Under the pieces are notes generated by a model. The model was not told where the DNA came from. It did not search any database and was given only the letters and a program-made list of their open reading frames with translations. Position numbers and translations under genes: made by a program. Below are positions 1 through 5,918 of a stretch of 5,918 bases of DNA, one piece after another. The first letter of the stretch is position 1. Every line of letters starts with the position of its first letter. The stretch comes from Bacteroidota bacterium (GTDB lineage: Bacteria > Bacteroidota > Bacteroidia > Chitinophagales > Chitinophagaceae), in contig JAEWJV010000197.1 of the NCBI GenBank assembly GCA_023386395.1, forward strand, positions 1-5,918. The letters run 5' to 3'.

Positions 1-458
1 AAATAACTGAACAATACAACAATAAAAGTTGTGATAATTTTTGAAAAAGTAGGCCACCAGTGGAAACCCTCAACAAATAATTTCAGGAAAAAATAGTTGA
101 GTGCAATACAGGCCACAACAATTAAAAAGTAGCGGAAAATTTGTATGCGTTTGCGGGTTTTGGTTTGCTGCCATACCACATAACGGCTTAAATAAAACCC
201 CACGGGGAAAGAAATACAAAAAGAAATAAGAAATGCAAAAATGTATGGGCTAATGGCAACATCGGCTATATAAACTATTTGCTTATCAAGAAAATAGTTA
301 TAGGAAAGCATAAAAACCACTATATCAAAAATCATATTGGCGCCACCGCAGGCAGCGTACCGGAAGGTTTGCAAAGGCATGAAACTCCTGAATAAAGGGT
401 AAAATGCATCCACCACCGCCAAAATCATCTTTCGTATGAATGCATGTAGTTTTTGCAT
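1..458 (-). CDS. GtrA-like family small membrane protein (3' end outside window)
   Basis: Reading the minus strand from the ATG at 458-456 gives an open frame of 152 codons that leaves the window at its left edge without a stop. The product is very hydrophobic. Transmembrane segments are likely near residues 36-56, 66-90, 108-128 and 139 onward, with a basic loop around residues 99-105 (KTRKR). The pattern FRYAACGGAN leading into the first helix, SFPVGFYLSRYVVW at the end of the second and RYFLIVV opening the third fits the four-helix GtrA/DPMS-like family (known family: about 120-160 residues, implicated in moving polyprenyl-linked sugars across the inner membrane for cell-surface glycan modification). 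The substrate cannot be told. The N-terminal 30 residues before the core are longer than usual, and Met11 is an alternative start. A weak TATTTTTTG stretch (minus strand, 475-483) could be a -7 element. The gene is divergent from argS. The family call is from sequence pattern only. Confidence 0.75.
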   Translation of the reverse strand, partial: MQKLHAFIRKMILAVVDAFYPLFRSFMPLQTFRYAACGGANMIFDIVVFMLSYNYFLDKQIVYIADVAISPYIFAFLISFCISFPVGFYLSRYVVWQQTKTRKRIQIFRYFLIVVACIALNYFFLKLFVEGFHWWPTFSKIITTFIVVLFSY

Positions 459-535
459 CGGGCGAAGGTAACAGCAAAAAATACACCTGTTTTTTTGTTT
501 ACAGATTTAAGGAAGATTTTACAAGTTGCCTATAG

Positions 536-543
536 TATTTTTG
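536..543 (+). promoter_or_regulatory. Possible -7 promoter element of argS
   Basis: The octamer TATTTTTG matches the Bacteroidota -7 consensus TAnnTTTG exactly and ends 16 bp before the argS ATG, which would give a very short leader. No TTG/TTTG -33 element lies 17-23 bp upstream; the nearest upstream TTG is about 38 bp away. In T-rich DNA this match could be chance. Confidence 0.35.
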
Positions 544-559
544 CCGCTCACATTTTGCT

Positions 560-2341
560 ATGAGTCTTACAAATATTATTAAACTTAGAACTAAAGAAGT
601 AATTGAAACATTATACAATGTTTCAATTGATGAATCTGCCATTACCGTAAACGTTACCAAGCCTGAATTTGAAGGCGATTATACCATTGTTTTGTTTGCG
701 TTATTAAAACCTTTAAAGAAATCGCCGGATGCTTTGGGCAACGAACTGGGAAAATACCTGGTTGATAAAAACCCGGGCATCTTTCAATCTTATAATATTA
801 TAAAAGGTTTTTTAAACCTCGTTATTGCAGATAATTACTGGATAAATTTTCTTTCAGATAATTACAGTAATGCAGCGTTCGGCAAACAGCAGATCAGCCA
901 TAAAAAAATTATGGTTGAATATTCTTCGCCCAATACCAACAAACCTTTGCACCTCGGTCATTTAAGGAATATTTTTTTAGGATGGAGCGCTGCAGAGCTT
1001 TCAAAAGCTATTGGCAACAACGTAATAAAAACCTGTATTGTAAATGACCGCGGCATTCATATCAGCAAAAGCATGATTGCCTGGAAAATATTTGCCAATG
1101 GCGCAACACCGCAATCAACAGGCACAAAAGGCGACCATTTTGTGGGCGATTATTATGTAAAATTCAATGAAGCCTATAAAGGTGAAGTAAAAACATTGGA
1201 AGCAGAAGGTTTAAGCGCGGAAGAAGCAGAAAAAGAAGCGGCTATTATGAAAGCTGCGCAACAAATGCTGGTAGATTGGGAAGCCGGAAAGCCTGATGTG
1301 ATTGAATTGTGGAGCATGATGAATGGTTGGGTGTATGAAGGTTTTGATGAAACGTATAACCGGATTGGTGCTGATTTTGATAAAGTGTATTATGAAAGCC
1401 AGACCTATATTCTTGGTAAAAATTTAGTAGAAGCAGGCCTGGAAAAAGGTATTTTTTATAAAGAAGAAGATGGCAGTGTTTGGATTGATTTAACCAATGA
1501 CGGGCTTGATAAAAAAATCGTTCGCCGCAAAGATGGCACCGCCGTTTATATAACGCAGGATATTGGCCTTGCTGTTGATAAATACGAGGAATATAAAATT
1601 GATGAGAGCATTTATGTTGTGGGCGATGAACAGAATTATCATTTCAAAGTATTAAAACTTATTTGCGAAAAATTGGGTTTGCCTTATGCAAAAGCTATTT
1701 ATCATTTAAGTTATGGCATGGTTGAATTGCCTTCGGGAAAAATGAAGAGCCGTGAAGGCACTGTGGTTGATGCAGACGATATAGTGAATGAAATGATCAA
1801 CATTGCCAGGCAGAAAACAGAAGAGCTTGGCAAGGTGAAAGATTTCACGGAAGATGAATTAACTGAACTGTATGAAACAATCGGGCTTGGCGCTTTAAAG
1901 TTTTTTTTATTAAGGGTTGACCCAAAAAAGAAAATGCTTTTCAACCCTGAAGAAAGCATCGATTTTCACGGGTTTACCGGTCCGTTTGTTCAATATACGT
2001 TTGCGAGGATTAAAAGCGTGTTGAGGAAAGTGCGTGGTGAGTTGCCAGTAGTGAGTGAAGGACATCAGCCATTACTACCACTGGAAAAAGAAATTATAAT
2101 TCTGCTGGAGCAATTTCCTGCAACCGTGGAAGAAGCAGCAACGTTATATGATCCTTCTAAAATTGCATTGTACGTTTTCAATCTTGCCAAAACATTCAAT
2201 TCATTTTATACTGAACATTCCATTGCCAATGCAGAAAGCGGGGAGAAAAAAACATTACGTGTAAAGCTTGCACAGCTTACAGCTCAAGCCATTCAAACAG
2301 GCATGCATTTATTAGGTATTAAAGTGCCGGAAAGAATGTAA
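560..2341 (+). CDS. argS: Arginyl-tRNA synthetase
   Basis: The 593-residue product is a full-length class I aminoacyl-tRNA synthetase that charges tRNA-Arg with arginine using ATP in the cytoplasm. Domains in order are: an N-terminal ArgRS additional domain (about 5-95), the Rossmann catalytic core, and a C-terminal DALR-type helical anticodon-binding domain (about 475-593, ending in the typical LLGIKVPERM). The core shows the HIGH-type signature HLGH at 131-134 within SSPNTNKPLHLGHLRN, VNDRG at 161-165, VGDEQNYHF at 354-362, and the KMSKS-equivalent loop as KMKSREGT at 394-401. ArgRS enzymes commonly carry a degenerate version of this loop, so it is not a sign of inactivity. The length is normal for bacterial ArgRS. 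The ATG at 560 is chosen because the N-terminal domain starts right after it. No clear Shine-Dalgarno sequence precedes it, which is usual in Bacteroidota. The gene stands alone, divergent from the GtrA-like gene and convergent with the reductase gene across 37 bp. Confidence 0.97.
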   Translation: MSLTNIIKLRTKEVIETLYNVSIDESAITVNVTKPEFEGDYTIVLFALLKPLKKSPDALGNELGKYLVDKNPGIFQSYNIIKGFLNLVIADNYWINFLSDNYSNAAFGKQQISHKKIMVEYSSPNTNKPLHLGHLRNIFLGWSAAELSKAIGNNVIKTCIVNDRGIHISKSMIAWKIFANGATPQSTGTKGDHFVGDYYVKFNEAYKGEVKTLEAEGLSAEEAEKEAAIMKAAQQMLVDWEAGKPDVIELWSMMNGWVYEGFDETYNRIGADFDKVYYESQTYILGKNLVEAGLEKGIFYKEEDGSVWIDLTNDGLDKKIVRRKDGTAVYITQDIGLAVDKYEEYKIDESIYVVGDEQNYHFKVLKLICEKLGLPYAKAIYHLSYGMVELPSGKMKSREGTVVDADDIVNEMINIARQKTEELGKVKDFTEDELTELYETIGLGALKFFLLRVDPKKKMLFNPEESIDFHGFTGPFVQYTFARIKSVLRKVRGELPVVSEGHQPLLPLEKEIIILLEQFPATVEEAATLYDPSKIALYVFNLAKTFNSFYTEHSIANAESGEKKTLRVKLAQLTAQAIQTGMHLLGIKVPERM

Positions 2342-2378
2342 CTGCAATGCGGTCTGACCGGTAGCAATACATCCGCTG

Positions 2379-3431
2379 TTAAACATTTATTTCCAGTTCA
2401 ACATCTCCGTTTATAGCATGGCCAACGCAGGTTAATATAAGGCCCTGCTGTATTTCATTTTCAGTAAGCACCTCGTTATAAGAATGCCAAACATCACCCT
2501 TTATACATTTGGCAACACAACTGCCGCAACGGCCCGTTTCGCAACTGTAGGGTAGAACAATATTGGCTTTCTTCGCTGCCGATAAAATGGAATCAGGGTA
2601 ATGAACGCCGAGCCGGATGTTATTATCACCGAGTTTTATATATACTGTATGTGAGGATTTATCAGGCGGAGAAACATCACGTTTAACCGCGTTGATCACA
2701 AAGTCTTCACGCTTAATATTATTCTTCGGAACATCGTGCTCCTGCAATGTATAAATGCATAAACGCATGTACGATTGCGGCCCGCAGGTATAAAACAAAG
2801 TCTGCCCATAATCTGCAACAGATAATTCCTGCAAAAAACTTATTATTAAATTCCGGTGTAGCCGGGCTTTGGCAAGCTGCCTGATATTGCTGAATAAAAA
2901 CTTTATAATAAACCTGTTTTTAAATTCCTCCTCCAGCAATTTTAACTCATTTAAAAAAACTGTTTTTACTTCTGATGCATTGCTGTAAATCAAAACAACA
3001 TTTGTATGCTGATGTACAAATAATAAAGTTTTTATAAGCGCATAAACAGGTGTGATACCGCTGCCTGCAGCAAAAAAGAAGACCTGTTTAAATTCATCAA
3101 TATTATCCGGCAAAACAAAAAGGCCACCGGCGCCTATGGTTATAACTTCATCGCCGGCAGCAGCATGATCAACAAGCAAACGGGAGAAGTAACCATTTTC
3201 AATACGCTTCACCCCTATTGATAACGTTTCATTTAAATCCGGCGAAGATGTAATGGAATAAGAGCGGCGTATTTCTTCATCATGGCTGAAATGTACGAGT
3301 GTTATATACTGGCCGGCCTTATACTGAAGGTTATGGTTTTCTTCAAAAGTGATGGTTTTAAAATTTGTTATATTCTCTGTTACAGATTTAATATGCAAGG
3401 TTTTGTAAAGCGAATCGTTTAGCATATACAT
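2379..3431 (-). CDS. PaaE/ferredoxin-NADP reductase-like flavoprotein with C-terminal 2Fe-2S domain
   Basis: The 350-residue product has the three-module layout of the FNR-like oxidoreductases in the PaaE/PaaK and Hcr group. Residues about 8-108 form the FAD-binding barrel, with the RxYS motif at 56-59 (RSYS) and a GAGGLF phosphate-contact stretch at 100-105. Residues about 115-235 form the NAD(P)-binding domain, with AAGSGITP at 121-128 and CGP at 216-218. Residues about 262-350 form a plant-type ferredoxin domain with cluster ligands Cys297, Cys302, Cys305 and Cys335 (C-x4-C-x2-C-x29-C), all present. Such proteins pass electrons from NAD(P)H through FAD and the 2Fe-2S centre to an oxygenase, desaturase or other acceptor in the cytoplasm. 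The acceptor is not in the window, and no phenylacetate genes are seen, so a paa symbol is not justified. Two ATGs two codons apart (3431 and 3425) are both possible starts. The gene follows the CBS-type gene on the same strand after 142 bp and has its own promoter candidate. Confidence 0.88.
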   Translation of the reverse strand: MYMLNDSLYKTLHIKSVTENITNFKTITFEENHNLQYKAGQYITLVHFSHDEEIRRSYSITSSPDLNETLSIGVKRIENGYFSRLLVDHAAAGDEVITIGAGGLFVLPDNIDEFKQVFFFAAGSGITPVYALIKTLLFVHQHTNVVLIYSNASEVKTVFLNELKLLEEEFKNRFIIKFLFSNIRQLAKARLHRNLIISFLQELSVADYGQTLFYTCGPQSYMRLCIYTLQEHDVPKNNIKREDFVINAVKRDVSPPDKSSHTVYIKLGDNNIRLGVHYPDSILSAAKKANIVLPYSCETGRCGSCVAKCIKGDVWHSYNEVLTENEIQQGLILTCVGHAINGDVELEINV

Positions 3432-3441
3432 ATTTCATTTG

Positions 3442-3474
3442 CAAAATGACAATTCATAAAAGCCCAGGCAACAA
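3442..3474 (-). promoter_or_regulatory. Candidate promoter of the 2Fe-2S reductase gene
   Basis: On the minus strand a TTG (3471-3469; a second TTG abuts it at 3474-3472) is followed after exactly 19 bp by TCATTTTG (3449-3442). This is one mismatch from the Bacteroidota -7 consensus TAnnTTTG, at the usual spacing from the -33 element. Transcription would start only about 5-10 bp before the ATG at 3431, so the leader would be very short; use of the second ATG at 3425 would give it a little more room. The call is a motif match by eye. Confidence 0.5.
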
Positions 3475-3476
3475 TA

Positions 3477-3526
3477 TTTAAAAGCTTTTAAACAGACTGG
3501 CCCAGTCTGTTTAAAACTGAGCCAGT
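3477..3526. repeat. Nested palindrome array (candidate operator or terminator hairpin)
   Basis: Three dyads lie in 50 bp. The central one is a perfect inverted repeat with 15-bp arms around a single C (3486-3516; left arm TTTTAAACAGACTGG, centre 3501). On its left it overlaps a perfect 16-bp palindrome, TTTAAAAGCTTTTAAA (3477-3492). On its right lies ACTGAGCCAGT (3516-3526, centre 3521), an imperfect copy of the core ACTGGCCCAGT (3496-3506), with centres 20 bp apart. TTTAAA occurs three times (3477, 3487, 3510). The array begins just upstream of the -33 element of the reductase promoter and about 50 bp beyond the stop of the CBS-type gene. It could therefore be a regulator-binding site (two dyads about two helical turns apart) or a transcript-end hairpin for the upstream gene, with GCTTTT following on the minus strand. 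The symmetry is seen directly; the role is inferred. Confidence 0.6.
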
Positions 3527-3533
3527 CGGGCTT

Positions 3534-3561
3534 ACTCACCATTTACCACTGACAACTCACT
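3534..3561. repeat. Degenerate heptamer tandem repeats
   Basis: Four consecutive 7-bp units occur: ACTCACC, ATTTACC, ACTGACA and ACTCACT. All start with A, share T at position 3 in three of four or A-C at positions 5-6, and resemble a consensus near ACTCACC. The array fills the gap between the palindromes and the stop of the CBS-type gene. With only four diverged copies the repeat is suggestive rather than certain, and no function is apparent. Confidence 0.4.
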
Positions 3562-3573
3562 GTGAATTCAACA

Positions 3574-4929
3574 TTATTTCGCCAGGCTTTGTATTACATC
3601 ATATTTTGTAACGATGTGATAATCGCCGGTTTCATCTTTTGCCAAAACGGCGCCGTTGCCCTTATTAATTAAACTGCCAAGCCGTTCAACCGGCGTGTCA
3701 AAATCAACAACGGGATAAGCCTTTTCCATGATGCTTTCAACAGTTGAATCTTTTAATTCAGGATGATCAAACACTTTTTGAAACAAACCTGTTTCGCTAA
3801 CAGAACCAACCGGCCCGCTGCCATTCATAACCGGTATATTTTCAATATCAAATTTCTTCATCAGTTCAACAGCTTCTGCTACAGTTTGGGAAGGCTGAAT
3901 AGTAACGAGATTCTTGCCTTCCCTCGCGCTTACTATATCTTTAAATGTTTTTACATCAAGAAAACCGCGCTCCATCATCCATTGATCATTATAAATTTTT
4001 GCAACATACCGGCTGCCATGATCATGAAAAATACAAACTACCAGGTCACCTTCTTTTAATTTGTCTTTTAACTGCATCAGGCCCTGCACACAACTGCCCG
4101 CACTGTAACCGATAAAAATACCTTCTTCTTTCGCAATGCGGCGTGCCATGATAGCGCCATCTTTATCTGTCACTTGTTCAAAATGGTCAATCACGCTCAT
4201 ATCATAATTTGCAGGCACAAAGTCTTCACCAAAACCTTCGCTTATGTAAGGGTGCACTTCATTCATATCAACCTCGCCCGTATTAAAATATTTGGTAAGC
4301 AATGAACCATATACATCAATCGCCCACACCTGTATATTCGGATTTTTTTCTTTCAGGAATTGTGCAGTACCTGTAACTGTTCCTCCTGTGCCCGCTGTGC
4401 AAACAAGGTGTGTGATTTTACCTTCAGTTTGTTCCCATATTTCAGGGCCGGTAGTTTCATAATGCGCCAGCCGGTTGGCAAGATTATCGTATTGATTAAA
4501 GAAGTAAGAGTTTGGAATTTCTTTAGCTAACCTTCTTGCAACAGAATAATAACTTTTTGGGTCGTCCGGTTCAACATTCGTGGGGCAAACTATTACTTCT
4601 GCACCTACAGCTTTCAGAATATCCATTTTCTCTTTACTCTGCTTATCGGTTGTGGTAAAAATACATTTATAGCCTTTAACGCAGGCAGCCAAAGCAAGGC
4701 CCATTCCTGTATTACCGCTGGTACATTCTATAATGGTGCCGCCGGGTTTTAATATACCTTCCTGTTCAGCAACTTCAAGCATTTTTAATGCCATGCGGTC
4801 TTTAATGGAATTACCGGGATTGAAATAATCAACCTTGGCAAGCACCGTGCAGGGAAAATCCTTCGTTATTTTATTCAGTTTAATTAATGGCGTATTTCCA
4901 ATGGTTTCAAGAATGTTGTTCTTCCACAT
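3574..4929 (-). CDS. Cystathionine beta-synthase-type PLP enzyme with C-terminal CBS-domain pair
   Basis: The 451-residue product is a fold-type II PLP enzyme of the cysteine synthase/cystathionine beta-synthase family. From MWKNNILETIGNTPL at its start it shows the PLP lysine Lys43 in NSIKDR, the substrate loop TSGNTG at 70-75, the phosphate-binding AGTGGT at 179-184, and EGIFIGYSAGS at 269-279. Stretches near residues 206-209 (YGSL) and 230-239 (SEGFGEDFVP) match the cystathionine beta-synthase branch better than plain O-acetylserine sulfhydrylases. Residues about 340-388 and 398-449 form two CBS domains, a Bateman module that often binds adenosyl ligands. The N-terminal haem region of animal enzymes is absent. 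The expected reaction is serine plus homocysteine to cystathionine, in the cytoplasm, though use of O-acetylserine or H2S chemistry cannot be excluded. The frame is open back to 5061, but I choose the ATG at 4929: the extra 44 residues match nothing in the family and their DNA spans the terminator at 5015-5046. The leader (4930-5014) shows no clear promoter or riboswitch. Confidence 0.9.
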   Translation of the reverse strand: MWKNNILETIGNTPLIKLNKITKDFPCTVLAKVDYFNPGNSIKDRMALKMLEVAEQEGILKPGGTIIECTSGNTGMGLALAACVKGYKCIFTTTDKQSKEKMDILKAVGAEVIVCPTNVEPDDPKSYYSVARRLAKEIPNSYFFNQYDNLANRLAHYETTGPEIWEQTEGKITHLVCTAGTGGTVTGTAQFLKEKNPNIQVWAIDVYGSLLTKYFNTGEVDMNEVHPYISEGFGEDFVPANYDMSVIDHFEQVTDKDGAIMARRIAKEEGIFIGYSAGSCVQGLMQLKDKLKEGDLVVCIFHDHGSRYVAKIYNDQWMMERGFLDVKTFKDIVSAREGKNLVTIQPSQTVAEAVELMKKFDIENIPVMNGSGPVGSVSETGLFQKVFDHPELKDSTVESIMEKAYPVVDFDTPVERLGSLINKGNGAVLAKDETGDYHIVTKYDVIQSLAK

Positions 4930-5014
4930 AATGAATAAGAATTTATGTAAAGATAAGATTTGTGTTTGGGAAGGGCTGTTAAGAAGGAGGCGCAATATCA
5001 AAAGATACATGTAA

Positions 5015-5046
5015 AAAATAGTGCGGCATTGCTGCCGCACTATTTT
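5015..5046 (-). terminator. Intrinsic terminator downstream of the SusD-like gene
   Basis: On the minus strand AAAATAGTGCGGCA pairs perfectly with TGCCGCACTATTTT across a GCAA (GNRA-type) loop. This gives a 14-bp stem whose GC-rich 8 bp sit next to the loop, and the T-run continues for two more bases (to 5013). It lies 33 bp beyond the SusD-like stop at 5080. The near-symmetrical A and T runs mean it could also work on the plus strand. It insulates the CBS-type gene from read-through. Confidence 0.9.
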
Positions 5047-5079
5047 GTAATTCACAGGCAAATTATTTAACCGGCATTA

Positions 5080-5918
5080 CTATTGATCCCACCAAAGATG
5101 ATCTGATAACTGAACGGTTGGTATATTGCTGCCATTTGTTGAAATTTCGGTTGACGGATAATTCATGCGCCTTATAAAAGTACTTAATGCAGCGCTTACA
5201 GGCAATTCAAAATCCTTGTAATCATAATCTGTGCGGCGCATATCATCCCAGGTTACCGGGCTCAGGAAGAGCGCTGCATATTTTTCTTTAAATATCAGCT
5301 TTAAGGTAATACCGGCCTCGCCTACAGCAACTATGGGATTGGTTGTGTAAGAGGTTATATCGCCGCCGCTTACGCCTATCTTATTCATGTTTGCCGTTAT
5401 GCCTGCTAAATAAGCAGCATAGGCGCCGGCTTTATCGCCCTTTCTGAATTTAGCTTCAGCCTCTATAAATTTACATTCGGCAAAGGTTATAATTTCCAAT
5501 GGCGATTGATCGCTTGAATACCATTTGCCTACCGTAAGATAACATTCATTATGCACGGTATTATTGCCAATAGCACCGGCACCGTTAACTGTTCCCCTGT
5601 AATCGCCGTAACGGGTGGTATCTGTAATAAGCGGAAGCCGAGGATCAAATAATCCATAAGTAGTGCCGTTCATGGCACTTACAAAATTGGCAGACAGCCA
5701 TCCGTCCAGTAATAAACTCGCATTATTATGCGCTTCCTGCGCCCAGGGGTTAAAGCCGTCAAATGCTGTTATTTGTGCATCATCTTCATTGCCCGTATAA
5801 GCCTGCGCTAATTCAGCCAGAACAGCATCTGCATTGTAAGATGAAGTTTTAGAAACCTGGTTCAGTATGCGGGCCTTAAGCGCATGTGCGGTTTTTATCC
5901 ATGCAGCCACATCACCGG
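5080..5918 (-). CDS. SusD/RagB-family outer-membrane lipoprotein, C-terminal part (5' end outside window)
   Basis: The frame enters at the right edge and ends in TAG at 5082-5080, giving 278 residues. A GTG at 5910 is an internal valine, not a start, because the frame continues upstream as Gly-Asp to the edge. Counting from that valine, features typical of the SusD-like outer-membrane lipoproteins (resembling the SusD-like_2 branch) are: an opening helix WIKTAHALKARIL, FDPRLPLI at 88-95 followed by YGDYRG at 101-106, a helical pair ITFAECKFIEAEAKFRKGD at 141-159 of TPR character, WDDMRR at 221-226, RRMNYPSTE at 247-255, and the terminal LWWDQ. Family members are about 450-550 residues, so roughly half is seen, and the lipoprotein signal would lie beyond the edge. 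SusD proteins cap a SusC TonB-dependent transporter and help capture glycans or other nutrients at the cell surface. The ligand cannot be told. A terminator follows directly, so this is probably the last gene of its operon. Confidence 0.88.
   Translation of the reverse strand, partial: GDVAAWIKTAHALKARILNQVSKTSSYNADAVLAELAQAYTGNEDDAQITAFDGFNPWAQEAHNNASLLLDGWLSANFVSAMNGTTYGLFDPRLPLITDTTRYGDYRGTVNGAGAIGNNTVHNECYLTVGKWYSSDQSPLEIITFAECKFIEAEAKFRKGDKAGAYAAYLAGITANMNKIGVSGGDITSYTTNPIVAVGEAGITLKLIFKEKYAALFLSPVTWDDMRRTDYDYKDFELPVSAALSTFIRRMNYPSTEISTNGSNIPTVQLSDHLWWDQ

Noticed and set aside
1070..1270. Lys/Glu/Ala-rich stretch of argS as a possible insertion
   Set aside because: A charged helical segment between the two halves of the catalytic core is normal in ArgRS, and the total length matches the family.
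1711..1959. Minus-strand open frame of 82 codons inside argS
   Set aside because: It lies wholly within the conserved catalytic part of argS on the opposite strand. Its serine- and phenylalanine-rich product looks like the antisense of lysine- and glutamate-rich codons.
2350..2360. Perfect 11-bp palindrome (CGGTC-T-GACCG) between argS and the reductase gene
   Set aside because: The arms are only 5 bp with a 1-base centre and no T-run follows on either strand, so it is not a credible terminator. A palindrome this short can arise by chance.
3763..4059. Plus-strand open frame of 98 codons inside the CBS-type gene
   Set aside because: It is antisense to a conserved coding region, has no family resemblance and no promoter or ribosome-binding context.
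4930..5014. Riboswitch or attenuator in the leader of the CBS-type gene
   Set aside because: Only a trivial 4-bp inverted repeat (TATC-AAAA-GATA) was seen. No conserved aptamer-like pairing or second hairpin could be drawn.
5908..5910. GTG as a start codon for the SusD-like gene
   Set aside because: The frame stays open to the window edge, and the product would lack the lipoprotein signal and the N-terminal half of the family. It is an internal valine codon.

Overview
The window looks like an ordinary chromosomal segment from a Bacteroidota bacterium, most likely from the Chitinophagaceae or a close relative. Three things point this way: a SusD-like outer-membrane lipoprotein gene, the moderately AT-rich codon use with few Shine-Dalgarno-like leaders, and promoter-like motifs of the Bacteroidota type (TTG, about 19 bp, TAnnTTTG). 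The genus is inferred; no rRNA or other marker is present.

Layout from left to right. A GtrA-like small membrane protein gene on the minus strand runs off the left edge (1-458). After a 101-bp divergent gap comes argS, arginyl-tRNA synthetase, on the plus strand (560-2341). It converges across 37 bp with a minus-strand gene for a PaaE/ferredoxin-NADP-reductase-like flavoprotein carrying a C-terminal plant-type 2Fe-2S domain (2379-3431). Next is a 142-bp intergenic stretch (3432-3573), the most structured non-coding DNA in the window. It holds a good promoter candidate, a perfect 31-bp palindrome nested between two further dyads, and a run of degenerate 7-bp repeats. Upstream of it, also on the minus strand, lies a cystathionine beta-synthase-type PLP enzyme with a C-terminal pair of CBS domains (3574-4929). 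A strong intrinsic terminator (5015-5046) then separates that gene from the 3' part of a SusD/RagB-family gene (5080-5918), which runs off the right edge.

The genes do not form an obvious single pathway. The SusD-like gene appears to be the last gene of its own transcription unit, whose SusC partner would lie beyond the right edge. The CBS-type enzyme links to sulfur amino acid metabolism, argS is housekeeping, and the reductase is an electron-transfer protein with no visible partner. No RNA gene, mobile element or CRISPR array was found, and no convincing new multi-gene system is present. The observation most worth a second look is the nested palindrome array just upstream of the reductase promoter.
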